DNA from: Cudoniella acicularis
Lineage: Eukaryota > Ascomycota > Leotiomycetes > Helotiales > Helotiaceae
Reading direction: 5' to 3'
Length of the DNA stretch: 28,135 bases
NCBI GenBank assembly: GCA_013054445.1
Contig: JAAMPI010000686.1
Coordinates: 1 to 28,135 of the forward strand
Below are positions 9,157-18,201 of this stretch, one piece after another. Positions within the stretch are counted from its first letter, which is position 1; each line of letters starts with the position of its first letter. The notes under the pieces were generated by a model that saw nothing but the letters and a program-made list of their open reading frames with translations, ran no database searches and had not been told where the DNA came from. Position numbers and translations under genes: made by a program.

Positions 9157-10101
9157 ATGAAATCACAATCCACGCAGCAAGATCACCAGGCGGTGTGCTA
9201 TCTGTCAGAAATTCCAGTGGAGTTGACCTCTAAAATATTTAGCATGCTCCCTTCAACTTTTGATGTTCTCGCTCTGGCTGCAACCTGTCGTGAACTGAGA
9301 CAAGTATGGGTTACGAACGTTGTCTCGATATACAGAATGGTCGCGCCGAGGAGTATGCCTTGCGAGCGCTATGCACACCAATTCCTAGCCGACCAAGCCG
9401 GAACAAGCTTCGACCTTTCTTCAATTTGCACTCGGGATGTTATCTGCATGTTGAAAAATGCAAAGGTTGTTGAGAAGGCCATTTTGCAATTTGAGTTTGA
9501 AGTGGTTCGCAAAGTCAATCGTACGTTTGTCCTTGACTCCTTAAGTATATTAGAGAAATCTAGCACCTGCATATCCAACCGTAAAATAGTTGACGGCCTC
9601 TCTCCCGAAGAACTGTACGGCCTGGGCGAAAAGGGACCAAGAGGGCACCCTCTAAAGTTTGCCTCGACTGAGCGCCCCCTTTTCATCCGATCTTACTATC
9701 AGCTTTTGAACCTTTTAACGATAAATCCACTTCAATGGCAATCAAGGCTCGAGCAAATGACTTTAAACCAACTTCACCTGCTACATGAGACGACGAGGCT
9801 TACGACAGGCCTTGGAGGAGACCCGGCTGCGCCTCCACCACGCTTCCAGGATGAGGAATTTGGCTTTGCCTCGGGGTGGGACTCCGGCAAATTGCCTAAG
9901 CATGTTGTGGTGCGTCGAGCAGCTTGGGAACATATTAATCTAGAATACAAGAGAGTTCATAAGAAAGAGGCAAAGCCTCTCGCAGCCTATGGCATGCACG
10001 AAGGTTACAGATGCTACTATATTGGGTTTTGGGATCATTGGCAACGAGTTTTCAGGGAAATAGCCTGCGACACTACGTATCCGACAGATTTGGCTTTCTA
10101 A
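9157..10101 (+). CDS. F-box domain protein
   Basis: A single-exon gene of 314 aa starting at ATG 9157 (context ATCATCATG). Residues about 15-60 (LSEIPVELTSKIFSMLP..., then DVLALAATCRELRQVW) match the F-box pattern: Leu-Pro-x-Glu-Leu, hydrophobic heptads, and the CRELRQ helix that docks on Skp1. F-box proteins serve as substrate adaptors of SCF ubiquitin ligases. The rest of the protein has no LRR, WD40 or Kelch repeats that I can see. It belongs to the large, fast-evolving group of fungal F-box proteins with an unassigned C-terminal region, so its substrate cannot be guessed. The C-terminal half is rich in Trp, Tyr and His and looks folded. The frame is intact with no RIP-type stops. Confidence 0.75.
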   Translation: MKSQSTQQDHQAVCYLSEIPVELTSKIFSMLPSTFDVLALAATCRELRQVWVTNVVSIYRMVAPRSMPCERYAHQFLADQAGTSFDLSSICTRDVICMLKNAKVVEKAILQFEFEVVRKVNRTFVLDSLSILEKSSTCISNRKIVDGLSPEELYGLGEKGPRGHPLKFASTERPLFIRSYYQLLNLLTINPLQWQSRLEQMTLNQLHLLHETTRLTTGLGGDPAAPPPRFQDEEFGFASGWDSGKLPKHVVVRRAAWEHINLEYKRVHKKEAKPLAAYGMHEGYRCYYIGFWDHWQRVFREIACDTTYPTDLAF

Positions 10102-11839
10102 AAGCGGTACCTCTGGGGTGACAGCTCAGACGAGGTAGAATACACTGAGTTGAAATAAATAGTTCAACTTCTGAAAATATTTTGTTTTTACTTTTAAGGG
10201 AAGACTTCGTTTTTATTGAACCTGTTTTATCCTTCTTTAAACAAAAAGAAGTCGCAAATACTAGTAGTTATCTCCTCGGATAGCGTCGTCCCAACACAGG
10301 ACAACGTAAAGTTGTTTCGGCCTCGCTTATAGTCTGTATAGGCCACACTATATGAAAATCCGAAATTTTATACTCTTGTCTTTTATATTACGCTAGGCGT
10401 ATTATAAAGAGAGAATTATTAATTCTTGTAGAATATTATTTGAACAGATAGGCGCGTTTTAATATAAAATTTGTAAAGAAATATAATATAAGCGTCCCGT
10501 TTTCGCGCTAAGATGAGGCCACCCGAGGAGATAGAGTTTATTTCAGTATATATTGTTCTTAGCGTCTAATCAGTGAATATTAAACGAACTACTTCCTGTA
10601 TCGCAAAATTTTTGTACGCAGAAAAGCAGGAAATAATTTCTCGCTTACTGCTCGGAGGGAAAAACTCACTAAAGAAAATAGAATAGACAAAGGAAAAAGA
10701 AAAAAAAAACGGGGAGAAGAGTCGAACTTCTATCTCATATATCCTAGAAAGGATATAATAGGTAATAATAAGTGAAAGGATTAGACTTCCTCTAATATAG
10801 GAAGGATTGAACTTCCATACACAAATCGGATGGGGGTATAGTGGGCAATGATAAGGCTTGTACAAGCCGGAGGCAGTAGAGGATGAGGGGTATTAGATAT
10901 TCTGTGATAGCAATAGATACTGCGAAATCCTATAGAATAGAATATCGGAGTTGCCTGGAAGTCCACTACGGTCAATTTGTAGGGCAACCTCTACTTCAAA
11001 GTAGTTTGACATGTTTAAATACAAAATTCTTATTTTTATATATTGGTACGCTTCGCTAGGGTGGGCCCTAAATGGCGAGGATTAACCGGTCGGGGTTTGC
11101 TACTTTTTTCACTTTCGGCATCACATTGCTGCTATCAGACTTAGGCATGAATACGGGTATACCCGGGTAGCCACCCTCTGAATATTCACCAGAATAGATT
11201 CAACGGGTCGGGCATAATCTACTAAGTACAGGTGGGTACGGTTATACCCGGGAACTTGAGAACCCGAGAATTCCCATATACTCAGGATCAATTTTTTCTT
11301 TCGCTGGTTCTGTTTTAGTCTGCGGGCTTGAGCAGCGGGCGCTTTTGCCTGAGCTGAGGATGAGCATCCTAAGCACAGCCTGATCACAACCTGATCACGA
11401 CTTGAGCAGGACCTGAGTAGCCTGAGTATACGCTGACTAAGCCTGAGCATGTATTAAGGAGCTATTTTGACACCCTTAGGGGGCTGATTTAGGTCCCTCG
11501 AAGCCCGGTTACACTTTCCGAGTTCTATGCCTTTGTTTCCCGCCCTAAAGCATAGTTTCTAATTTAGCTCCCTTGTGACTAGGACTCTTTTATAACTATT
11601 TTTGTTTTTACTTTTTAGTGTGTATATATATAATTAGCGCCTAAGCCTCACTATTCCAAAATGTTTCCTTAACGTTTACGAGTAAGATATTTTATAATAT
11701 AAATCTCTAAAATAATTAGTTTACTTCTTCTTTTACTTATATATATCTACAGCTCCTACGCGTTTCTTTTCTATCTCCCTTTTTTTTTGTTGCCTATTAC
11801 GAAAAAGCGGTGACGTCTGGAAGTCCCTAATACTATATC
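10102..11839. other. AT-rich intergenic region with small repeats; no gene seen
   Basis: 10140-10560 and 11560-11770 are AT-rich and RIP-like. Three similar short hairpins lie at about 10717-10733, 10776-10791 and 10800-10816, the clearest being GGAAG-loop-CTTCC. 11145-11265 has several ACGGGTATACCCGGG-type words. 11330-11450 is an irregular array of short CCTGA(G/T)CA-like units. Long open stretches on the minus strand here follow base composition and show no protein-like pattern. Confidence 0.5.
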
Positions 11840-12105
11840 GATAACGTTCTGTAGTCACGTGGTATGCGATATCACGTTAAGCGTTAGGTTTAATCGCTGT
11901 TAAAGTATTAAGTAGATTAGGGTAGAATGTTATCTTACTAAGATATAATAAGTTGAGTACATAGCTCTATAAAGGAAAACTATATAGCTATATATATAGT
12001 AGTAATTATAGAAGTCTTGGATCCGAGGAGTCTAGCCTCAACTGCTAACCCTAGGATCTAGGACTCTATCATGTGACTAGTATTATATAATCTCGAGTCG
12101 TGACA
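11840..12105 (+). mobile_element. Solo LTR, copy B, decayed
   Basis: 266 bp collinear with copies A, C and D: ATAACGTTCTGTAGTCACGT near the start, the TTGAGTACATAGCTCTA core, AGGAAAACTATATAGCTATA, and a GAGTCGTGACA end. The starting TG has changed to GA. The 5-bp flanks are ATATC (11835-11839) and ACATC (12106-12110), a target duplication with one C/T transition. It is the most mutated of the four copies, with extra TA-rich changes. It lies just upstream of the NLR fossil. Confidence 0.78.
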
Positions 12106-12142
12106 ACATCATGCTGATTACTACCGCCCGAATCGCCTCGTG

Positions 12143-13281
12143 AATTTCTATTAGCGGAAGCGCGCTATCTGTAGTCTTCAGCCCTTCCGGGCCCGATAAC
12201 CGCTCTGAAAGTCGGGCATTAATTACCAGTTCGTCTATTGTTCCCGCCAACTGTGCTCTTCGAAGCTATAGGTCCGATTATCGATCGATTGAAGAATCTA
12301 GGCAGGCGTTATCGCCGAAGGGCTCTGGAGAGTTCCGGGGGGAACAGGACGGTGGTGCGGAAGACAGCGTAGCACCGGCTGTGCCCGCGTCGCCAACGCC
12401 GGGTATGCGGAGAAGCTCCCAGCTATCACAACTAACAGATTTTCTAGTTATCGAGCCCCACCAACCAGTCACAGTATCCACTGCGCAACAAACTCAGAAA
12501 TTTTCGTCCGACCGTGCTACGCAAGCACCGGTCCCACCCGTCGATGATGTTAATACGTATCCGCTGCGGCCTATACCGAAGCCAAAGATCCTCAACCAGA
12601 TGCTCAGCCAGATGCTCAGCCAGTCATAGAATCCGTAGCCCAACGGAACTCAAATCTTTCCCAGAAACTCTGGAATGACGCTTACGATTTACTTGAGAAA
12701 AATAGTGTAAAACTCGTCAAGGCTTATAGGAATACCCTAGCAGAAGTTCCCACGGACGAGAAGCTCAAAAACCTCAAGGCCAAGAAAGCCACCGAGGCCT
12801 CTACTGCTAGAGCCAGCGATGTTTCAGCCGAGCGTGAAGAACTCAAGGCCTATATTTCGGACGAACTTCAAGACTGGACCAAGCGACAGATGTACATGGA
12901 GATGCTGGTGGAAAACAGCAAGACGAAAGTCGCCAAGGCGTCAAAGATCACGAAGGTAGTCGGCGACTTTGCCCAAGCTATTCTGTCGGCCAAGCTAGTA
13001 ATCGATCCTGCGATCCAGTACGCACCCCAGGCTGCGCATACTGTGCTTCCGTGGGCCGGTGGTTGTGTTAGACTGCAAGTGAGCAATTATTCGTCCGTTG
13101 CTTGGTTTCCATACCAGCTAATACCCGTTAAATCCTCTCGAATCCTGCAAAGACGACGAAATAAAACCTAGCGGGCATCAGTTATGTTATTACCAGAATG
13201 GACGAATGCCCAGCTTGTGGTTATCGAACTGCACCTTTGGTGAGCTGGGTGAATCGGGGTGAATTAGACAAATTAGGATGA
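12143..13281 (+). pseudogene. Fossil of a NACHT-type NLR (N-terminal NACHT_N domain only)
   Basis: A Ser/Pro-rich leader reads in one frame from about 12143 to 12580 and includes MRRSSQLSQLTDF. A one-step frame change then leads into three 12-bp repeats encoding DAQP (about 12594-12620). The domain that follows matches the NACHT_N (NWD NACHT-NTPase N-terminal) pattern: LSQKLWNDAYDLLEK, then AEREELKAYI, VVGDFAQAILSAKLVID, QYAPQAAHTVLPWAGGCVRLQ. The family's usual continuation, ILSNPAKTTK...NLAGISYVITRMD, appears only after removing a 53-nt intron (13079-13131). The donor is GTGAGC, but the acceptor reads AA instead of AG. A TAA at 13162-13164 also interrupts it. Homology fades after about 13203. 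No NACHT ATPase, WD40 or ankyrin part follows, so it is a truncated, inactive remnant. In intact relatives this domain heads STAND receptors for allorecognition or defence. Confidence 0.75.
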
Positions 13282-13571
13282 AATGTTTATTGTGATAGCC
13301 GAGGGGGCTTTAGTTCACATGTAATTCCGGGAACCAACGCACTGTCAACTCCCGAGCCCTTGCCTAAATCTTTTAATATATAAGTATATGGCTTGAGATT
13401 AAACTACATTATCAAGAGTAGCGCCCAACGGCATATAGGAGGGGCTCTGCCCCGAGAAGTGGTGGCAAGACCATATTTAGGAGTTACAATCCAGGTTATC
13501 ACATAAGTTATCTTTCACTTTCTACCATACGCTTTTGCTTCGTACTGACGGTAGTAGCCATTTCGTCCAAG

Positions 13572-14824
13572 ATGCAGTGGAAGGCTCTCACCCTAGCACT
13601 TCTTGTGGGGCATGGCTCTAGCCAAGGGACGACGCCAATGTTACGTTTCAGTTGCTCGCAGCTTGTCGTCGATCGTTTGGACCCTCTAGTTAATCCTGGA
13701 ATTGTACCGTCGCCACATCTCCACCAAATTGTCGGAGGTAATTCTTTTAACGCTTCTATGGACTCAACAACGCACGATCTCCCTACGGTCTCTACATGCA
13801 CTAGCTGCACGTTCTCAGAAGATTTTTCCAACTACTGGACCGCAGTTCTATATTTTCGGGCCCGCAACGGAACGTTTAAGCGCGTACCTCAAATCGTGAG
13901 CGAAGGTCTCCATGGCAATGGCGGTATTACAGTGTATTATATCCCATCGACCAATAAAAAATCAACGGTTACCGCCTTTAAGCCCGGCTTCCGTATGCTT
14001 GTTGGAGATTCCTCACTACAATCGCCAGGCACGGCGCACAAGGTATGCCATCGTTGTATGCCAGCATCAGGAGACAAGAGCAATATTAATTGCGGATCTC
14101 CGGACGCCCAAACGCTTCCCACGGGTACCTGTGCCGGCGGCATACGTTCGGTTATTACCTTTCCCACCTGTTGGGATGGTAAGAACCTAGATAGCCCGGA
14201 CCATGAAAGCCACGTTACCTATGGAACAGGCTCAGGATCCAACGATGTAGGTCCGACTGGTAGCTGCCCAGCAAGCCATCCTGTGGTGTTACCTCAAGTG
14301 ATGTACGAAGTCATGTGGGACGTAAGTGTTATCTTTATCATTCTATTTTCCCGGTCTTTCTTCTAGGGCATTGTATAAAGTCCATTTACTAATTCAGTGT
14401 ATACCACAGACCCGACCCTTTAATAAAAAGGACTTATGGCCCGAGGATGGCTCGCAGCCGTTCTTCTGGAGCACTGGCGACAAGTGAGTCTCTATCCCTC
14501 TCTAGCATAACTTGCAGTCGGACCGCGACTCTAAAAACAATTTGCAGGAAAGGATACTCGCAGCACGGGGACTACGTCTTCGGCTGGAAAGGCGATTCTC
14601 TCCAACGTGCTATGGACACCCGCTGTAATGGTGACACTTGTAAGGAACTAAAGAACCAGACTGCGGAGGAGGCGATGAAGTGTACTAAGCGGCAGGTTGT
14701 CAAAGATGATATCGACGGATGTAAGTTACATTTTCTGACTGTTTTAGGAAGTTCTTACGGGCTTAATCTAACTGACTACTTTATAGGGCTAACTACTCTT
14801 CCGGGTAATAATATGGTATTTTAG
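13572..14824 (+). CDS. Secreted DUF1996-domain protein (four exons)
   Basis: Exons 13572-14321, 14410-14483, 14548-14720 and 14787-14824 give 344 aa. The introns have GTAAGT...CACAG, GTGAGT...TTGCAG and GTAAGT...TATAG borders (88, 64 and 66 nt), and frame is kept throughout. Residues 1-18 form a signal peptide ([19 protein letters not shown]). The DUF1996 domain fills the rest. Hallmarks are the [12 protein letters not shown] motif, [73 protein letters not shown], and then across the junctions [37 protein letters not shown] and DG-WLTTLPG. The many cysteines suggest disulfides. DUF1996 proteins are extracellular and common in Pezizomycotina, and their biochemical role is unknown. This copy is complete and lies between two immune-gene fossils, with a solo LTR inserted 93 bp after its stop. 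Confidence 0.93.
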
Positions 14825-14917
14825 ATTGGTTTCTATAAGAACTTTGCTGTTACGAGTCTACTATCTAGGAGGACAGATTATACGGGCACACACTCACTGA
14901 AAGCATAATCTCATTAG

Positions 14918-15183
14918 TGTAACGTTCTGTTGTCACGTGGTATGTGATATCACGTGAGGTCGTTGAGTTTAATCGTCGTTGAAGTGTCAAGCAGATCTGG
15001 TAGAATATTTATCTTGCTAAGATATAAGAAGTTGAGCACACATCTCAAAAAGGAAAACTATATGGCTATATAGGTCGTGATATCATAATTCACGTGTGCA
15101 CTAGTTCACTCCTTTAGGTCCTGAACTAGCAAACCGGTGGACTTATGATCAGGTGACCTGTCACCTGATCCGGGGTCGTGGCA
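14918..15183 (+). mobile_element. Solo LTR, copy C, with target duplication ATTAG
   Basis: 266 bp starting TGTAACGTTCTGTTGTCACG and ending GGGTCGTGGCA, flanked by the perfect 5-bp repeat ATTAG (14913-14917 and 15184-15188). It is the best-preserved copy: two CACGTG motifs 17 bp apart, the AAGTTGAGCACA core, and AGGAAAACTATATGGCTATATAGG. The segment 15077-15146 is unlike the other copies. It includes a near-perfect palindrome at 15147-15170 (arms of 11 bp around CT). It lies 93 bp downstream of the DUF1996 stop codon and could influence that gene's 3' end. Confidence 0.9.
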
Positions 15184-15188
15184 ATTAG

Positions 15189-16057
15189 ATGGAAGAGAAT
15201 TTAACGGGTAGCCTTGCTTCTAGTTACGTAATAGAACTATAGTATAACGCTCACGTTGCTTAGTAATAGAAGCAAGCTTCGTACGTTCGGTAGGGGGGTC
15301 TTAGGTAGGTGTTTAAGTAAGTCAGGTTAATATCACCGAGTGAGATCAGAAGTATTGCGTAGTTCCAAGTATCAGGATACTATTTGAGTTGAGCACGAAG
15401 CTCCTATCTACGTGGGAAACACTCCAAGCTATATAGTCCATCGTGCTATCCTAACCACATACTACCAGGTGGTGAGCGGGATTCTGCCTACCGTGAGATG
15501 AGGTGAGGGCGGGGACCGGGTAGCCATACTACCGCTGGTAAACTACCAGCCGCCTGGTGAGACTCTCATCAAAATCCTAACAAGTCAAGCCTAAACAGAC
15601 TAATCGAGAAGTAGAATCCCAACTTAACAGTAGTCAGAGCAGCGATCAAGTTTGCTTTAAACACAGGAAAACTAGGCCCACAATCACAGCCGACAACACT
15701 CATACAGAATTCCCAACGGTTTGGGATATAAAGAGGCTATATAGGAGAGAGGACAGCGAATTGGCAAATGCGTGAGCTACAGGATGATTCTAATCCCGTG
15801 ATATGATTACGTGCTTAGCTCAGGTCAGCTAGGAGTAGGACTACATAAGGCCAGGCCCTGAACAGCCAATAGGAATAAATCAAATCAAATCAAATCAATC
15901 AATCGCCGCGAGGCTGTCGCTTAGCTAAGTCGATATAAGTGCAGCCTAGATCTAACCTTTACTTATAACTCAACAAATAACTACGTATGTATGCCGACTC
16001 TACTACAAATATTCACTGAGAACGCTTCCTGAATACTCAAAAATCTGATCTAACTAT
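15189..16057. other. Intergenic with an LTR-like diverged fragment (about 15240-15600)
   Basis: 15387-15412 contains the GTTGAGCACGAAGCTCCTATCTA core, also present in the LTR at 26711-27341 (near 27106-27127), followed by AAGCTATATAG. This suggests an older LTR of a related subfamily, with its start perhaps near 15243 (TATAACGCTCACG). I could not find paired ends or a target duplication. 15873-15902 is a short AAATC/AATC tandem array. 15734-15750 holds TATAAAGAGG and CTATATAGG words that might have served the HET fossil downstream. Confidence 0.4.
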
Positions 16058-16611
16058 ATACATCTTCTAGAACGTAACAACGATAGCGAGTTCAGCCTAA
16101 CCAAGGACTTCGGTGACCACGTTTCCTAGTATGCTATACCTTTGCATATATAAGAAGCAGATACAGAAGAGGTCACCTTTCGAGACCTATATATGGTACC
16201 AGAAAGAGCAAGGCTAGCTCTAACAAGATCTGGTCCTGCGGAGAACAGCCTAGCTATGAGGGCTTGTAATACTTTTAGACAAACACATGTTATATCGACA
16301 AATCGAATAATACTAAACTCGCAGAGCCTATCAACTCTATGTTTTGCCAGTACTATGATGCGGCTAAATGCTACGTCTATCTGTTAGATGTTTCGACAAG
16401 TAAGCGGAACACAAGTCCTCTATTCCCCGAGTTTACTTAGAATTGATTCTTTAAGCCAGCAGATAGTTTACGCGAGGTTAGACCCTTCAAGAGCTCCTTG
16501 CCCTAGGTTTAGTTGAATTCTTCTCCCGAGAAAGCAAGTGACTAGGCGATAAGAAAACTCTAGAGCGACAGGTTCACGAGATAATAGGGGTTCTTATTTT
16601 GGCGCCTCAAG
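16058..16611 (+). pseudogene. Fossil HET-domain (heterokaryon incompatibility) gene
   Basis: Four collinear HET-domain blocks remain, in shifting frames. (1) From 16058, HLLERNNDSEFSLTKDFGDHV then stop and YAI. (2) From about 16210, KASSNKIWSCGEQ. (3) From about 16290, YIDKSNNTKLAEPINSMF, then DAAKCYVYLLDV. (4) From 16455, ASR-stop-FTRG-stop-TLQELLALGLVEFFSRE, LGDKKTLERQVHEIIGV. The stops fall where the family has Trp (SRW-FTRGW-TLQELLAP), as expected for TGG-to-TAG RIP mutations. At least two frameshifts are needed. The codon at the expected start is ATA (16058-16060) in place of ATG. The homology ends abruptly at the left end of the inverted-repeat element at 16612. HET proteins trigger cell death on non-self fusion in Pezizomycotina. 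This one is dead. Confidence 0.85.
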
Positions 16612-16831
16612 GAGTAGACTACGTGATGGGTAACCCACGGGTACCCGTTCGGCCGTGCTTCTCTTTTGTTTCTAGGCTNAATTTAATACNGATTTTTTAA
16701 CAGAACTAGAAATTTCAAGCCTATTACGAAAATCCNATATTTATTAAAAAAAATCCTTNGNGCTTTACCCGACGCACGGCTAGGCACAGACCAACTGGTC
16801 NGTGTACGGGTACCCATCACGCAGTCTACTC
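16612..16831. mobile_element. Inverted-repeat element (MITE-like), containing N bases
   Basis: The ends are inverted copies: GAGTAGACTACGTGATGGGT at the left and, read on the other strand, GAGTAGACTGCGTGATGGGT at the right, with the match continuing into GGGTACCC words. Unit length is 220 bp and there is no coding capacity. No clear target duplication was found. All six undetermined bases of the window (16679, 16690, 16736, 16759, 16761, 16801) fall inside this unit. GGGTACCC-rich words resemble those in the repeats at 85-219 and 8407-8465. It abuts the truncated HET fossil. Confidence 0.6.
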
Positions 16832-16969
16832 ATTTCTAGGGAGTTGTACGCAATAATTACAATCATTTTCTGTGTATCCAAGCCATTCTAACGAAGAGAG
16901 CAGTCCAGCCCTAGCAGAAAAGAAAAGAAAAAAGAAAACGGTTCATCTCGATGTCTACACTAAAAGTTT

Positions 16970-17576
16970 CTAGTATCTCTTTTCCAAGTTCCTTATTAAG
17001 ACCGGCCTCACTTCCTCCTTCCTCTCCTCTATTGACCTCTCAACTAGCTGACCGTTCAGAGAATCCCACAAAAGTGTCGCATTGATATCTTCTTCCCTGG
17101 CCACTAGCGACCTTTTCAAAGGAGGGTCACTAAGCGGATTTCGGACGGGAGGTGCATTCGGAGGCTTGCAACTACTCGACAACCTCAATAAGCCGAGTTT
17201 GAACCCACCAGGTGTCAGTCCCTTATCGGGGCTCGCTTGAAAGCTTACGCAAACCCCGAAATCGGCGATGTAGGTTGAGAATGCATAAAACACGTATGTG
17301 TCAATGTTGAGGAGAGCTCTTTCGGGTGTGAGATCTTGAGGGGCTATCCATCCGTAAGCTTTTTGGTTCATCTCTAAGATTTCCCTGGCTCTGCCCCATC
17401 TAGAAACGAGATCTTTTCCAAACAACGGGTAAGCGTAGAACATCTGCATTATTTAGTTAGCTTTGATTGCATTCCAAGAGGAAGGCTCTCACTTCATGAA
17501 ATAGTGTTCTACTAGCCATATTTGACAATGTGTAAATATCTCTCGTTGCGCTCAAATCGAACCCTTTAAAAGCCAT
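16970..17576 (-). CDS. Small two-exon gene, unrecognised product (185 aa)
   Basis: Exon 1 is 17493-17576 (28 codons) and exon 2 is 16970-17443. They are joined across a 49-nt intron (17444-17492) with a GTGAGA donor, a GCTAAC branch site and an AATGCAG acceptor. The upstream start ATG (17576) gives MAFKGFDLSATRDIYTLSNM..., continuous with exon 2 (...LFHE-MFYAYPLFGKDLVSRW...). An ATG within the intron border would give a shorter 159-aa reading, but the splice signals favour the longer form. There is no signal peptide or membrane helix. The N-terminal half is aromatic-rich and looks folded; the C-terminal half is Pro- and charge-rich. I do not recognise the family. The frame is clean, although repeats surround it on both sides. 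It might be an orphan or fast-evolving host gene, and whether it is expressed is unknown. Confidence 0.6.
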
Positions 17577-17940
17577 CTGCATAAAAGAGGAGGCTGTACG
17601 TTCTAGCCACGGTTGGCAAAACTATGTTCAAATAAATTAGTCTTGTAGATACGACCTCAATATCAAGACTAGCTTACAGTTATAACGACACGATTTGGAT
17701 TCTGATCCGTATATTCATCGGTAGTGCGACGACTCGGGTTAGTGTACGCATTAAGACCGGGTATGTTTTTTCAATGGAATATGTTCGCGCCCTTGAGAAC
17801 CATGCCGTTTGCTTTATCTTCGTATTCCCTTATGTTGGCGGGTTTTTGCGAGTTGAGAAGCTGCGGAAGTGGCGGATCCAGGCTACTATCGTAGGGCGGT
17901 CTCTCCATTGAAAGCGGATTTGGATCGTCTGGCACTAGGG
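17577..17940. other. Upstream region of the 185-aa gene; nothing else seen
   Basis: 364 bp of normal base composition up to the target duplication of solo LTR D. It should hold the minus-strand promoter of the small gene. I see no clear TATA box or repeat. An open frame starting at 17869 runs straight into the LTR and is not a gene. Confidence 0.4.
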
Positions 17941-17945
17941 TCCAG

Positions 17946-18201
17946 TGTCACGACCCTGGATCACATGATGCGATCCGACGATCTTGGGATCCGAGTGAGT
18001 GCTTCGGATCGTGGGATCGTGGGATCCTATGACCACCACCACCTATATAGCTATATAGCTTTCCTATGTTAGAGCTTCGTGCTTAACTCATACTCTTAGT
18101 AATAAGATAACATTCTACAAGGATCTACTTTGACACTTCTAAGACGATTAAACCAAAGCCTCACGTGATATCGATATACCACGTGACTACAGAACGTTAT
18201 A
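17946..18201 (-). mobile_element. Solo LTR, copy D, reverse orientation, with target duplication TCCAG
   Basis: 256 bp. On the plus strand it starts TGTCACGACCC and ends CAGAACGTTATA, the reverse complement of the family ends with the final CA changed to TA. Flanks are a perfect TCCAG (17941-17945 and 18202-18206). On the minus strand it has two CACGTG 18 bp apart, the TGAGTTAAGCACGAAGCTCTA core, AGGAAAGCTATATAGCTATA, and then a private middle at about 17967-18045 with GGGATCC and GGATCGT repeats. It lies in opposite orientation to copy C, so copies C and D are independent insertions and not the two ends of one element. Confidence 0.88.

Noticed and set aside
10700..10880. Possible tRNA genes, from T-arm-like hairpins
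   Set aside because: No matching acceptor stem, D-arm or 7-nt anticodon loop could be assembled around either T-arm, so I report only the hairpins.
10566..10987. Two overlapping minus-strand open frames rich in Phe, Ile, Tyr and Ser
   Set aside because: Composition follows the AT-rich DNA; there is no conserved motif and no supporting splice or start signals.
12143..16611. NLR fossil and HET fossil as one former HET-NACHT gene
   Set aside because: Both are N-terminal type domains, the NLR piece lies upstream of the HET piece, and an intact DUF1996 gene separates them; two separate genes are more likely.
17869..18072. 67-codon open frame
   Set aside because: Runs from unique sequence into solo LTR D; no protein-like signal.
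14918..18201. Solo LTRs C and D as the two ends of one retrotransposon
   Set aside because: They are in opposite orientation, each has its own 5-bp target duplication (ATTAG, TCCAG), and the sequence between them holds host-type genes.
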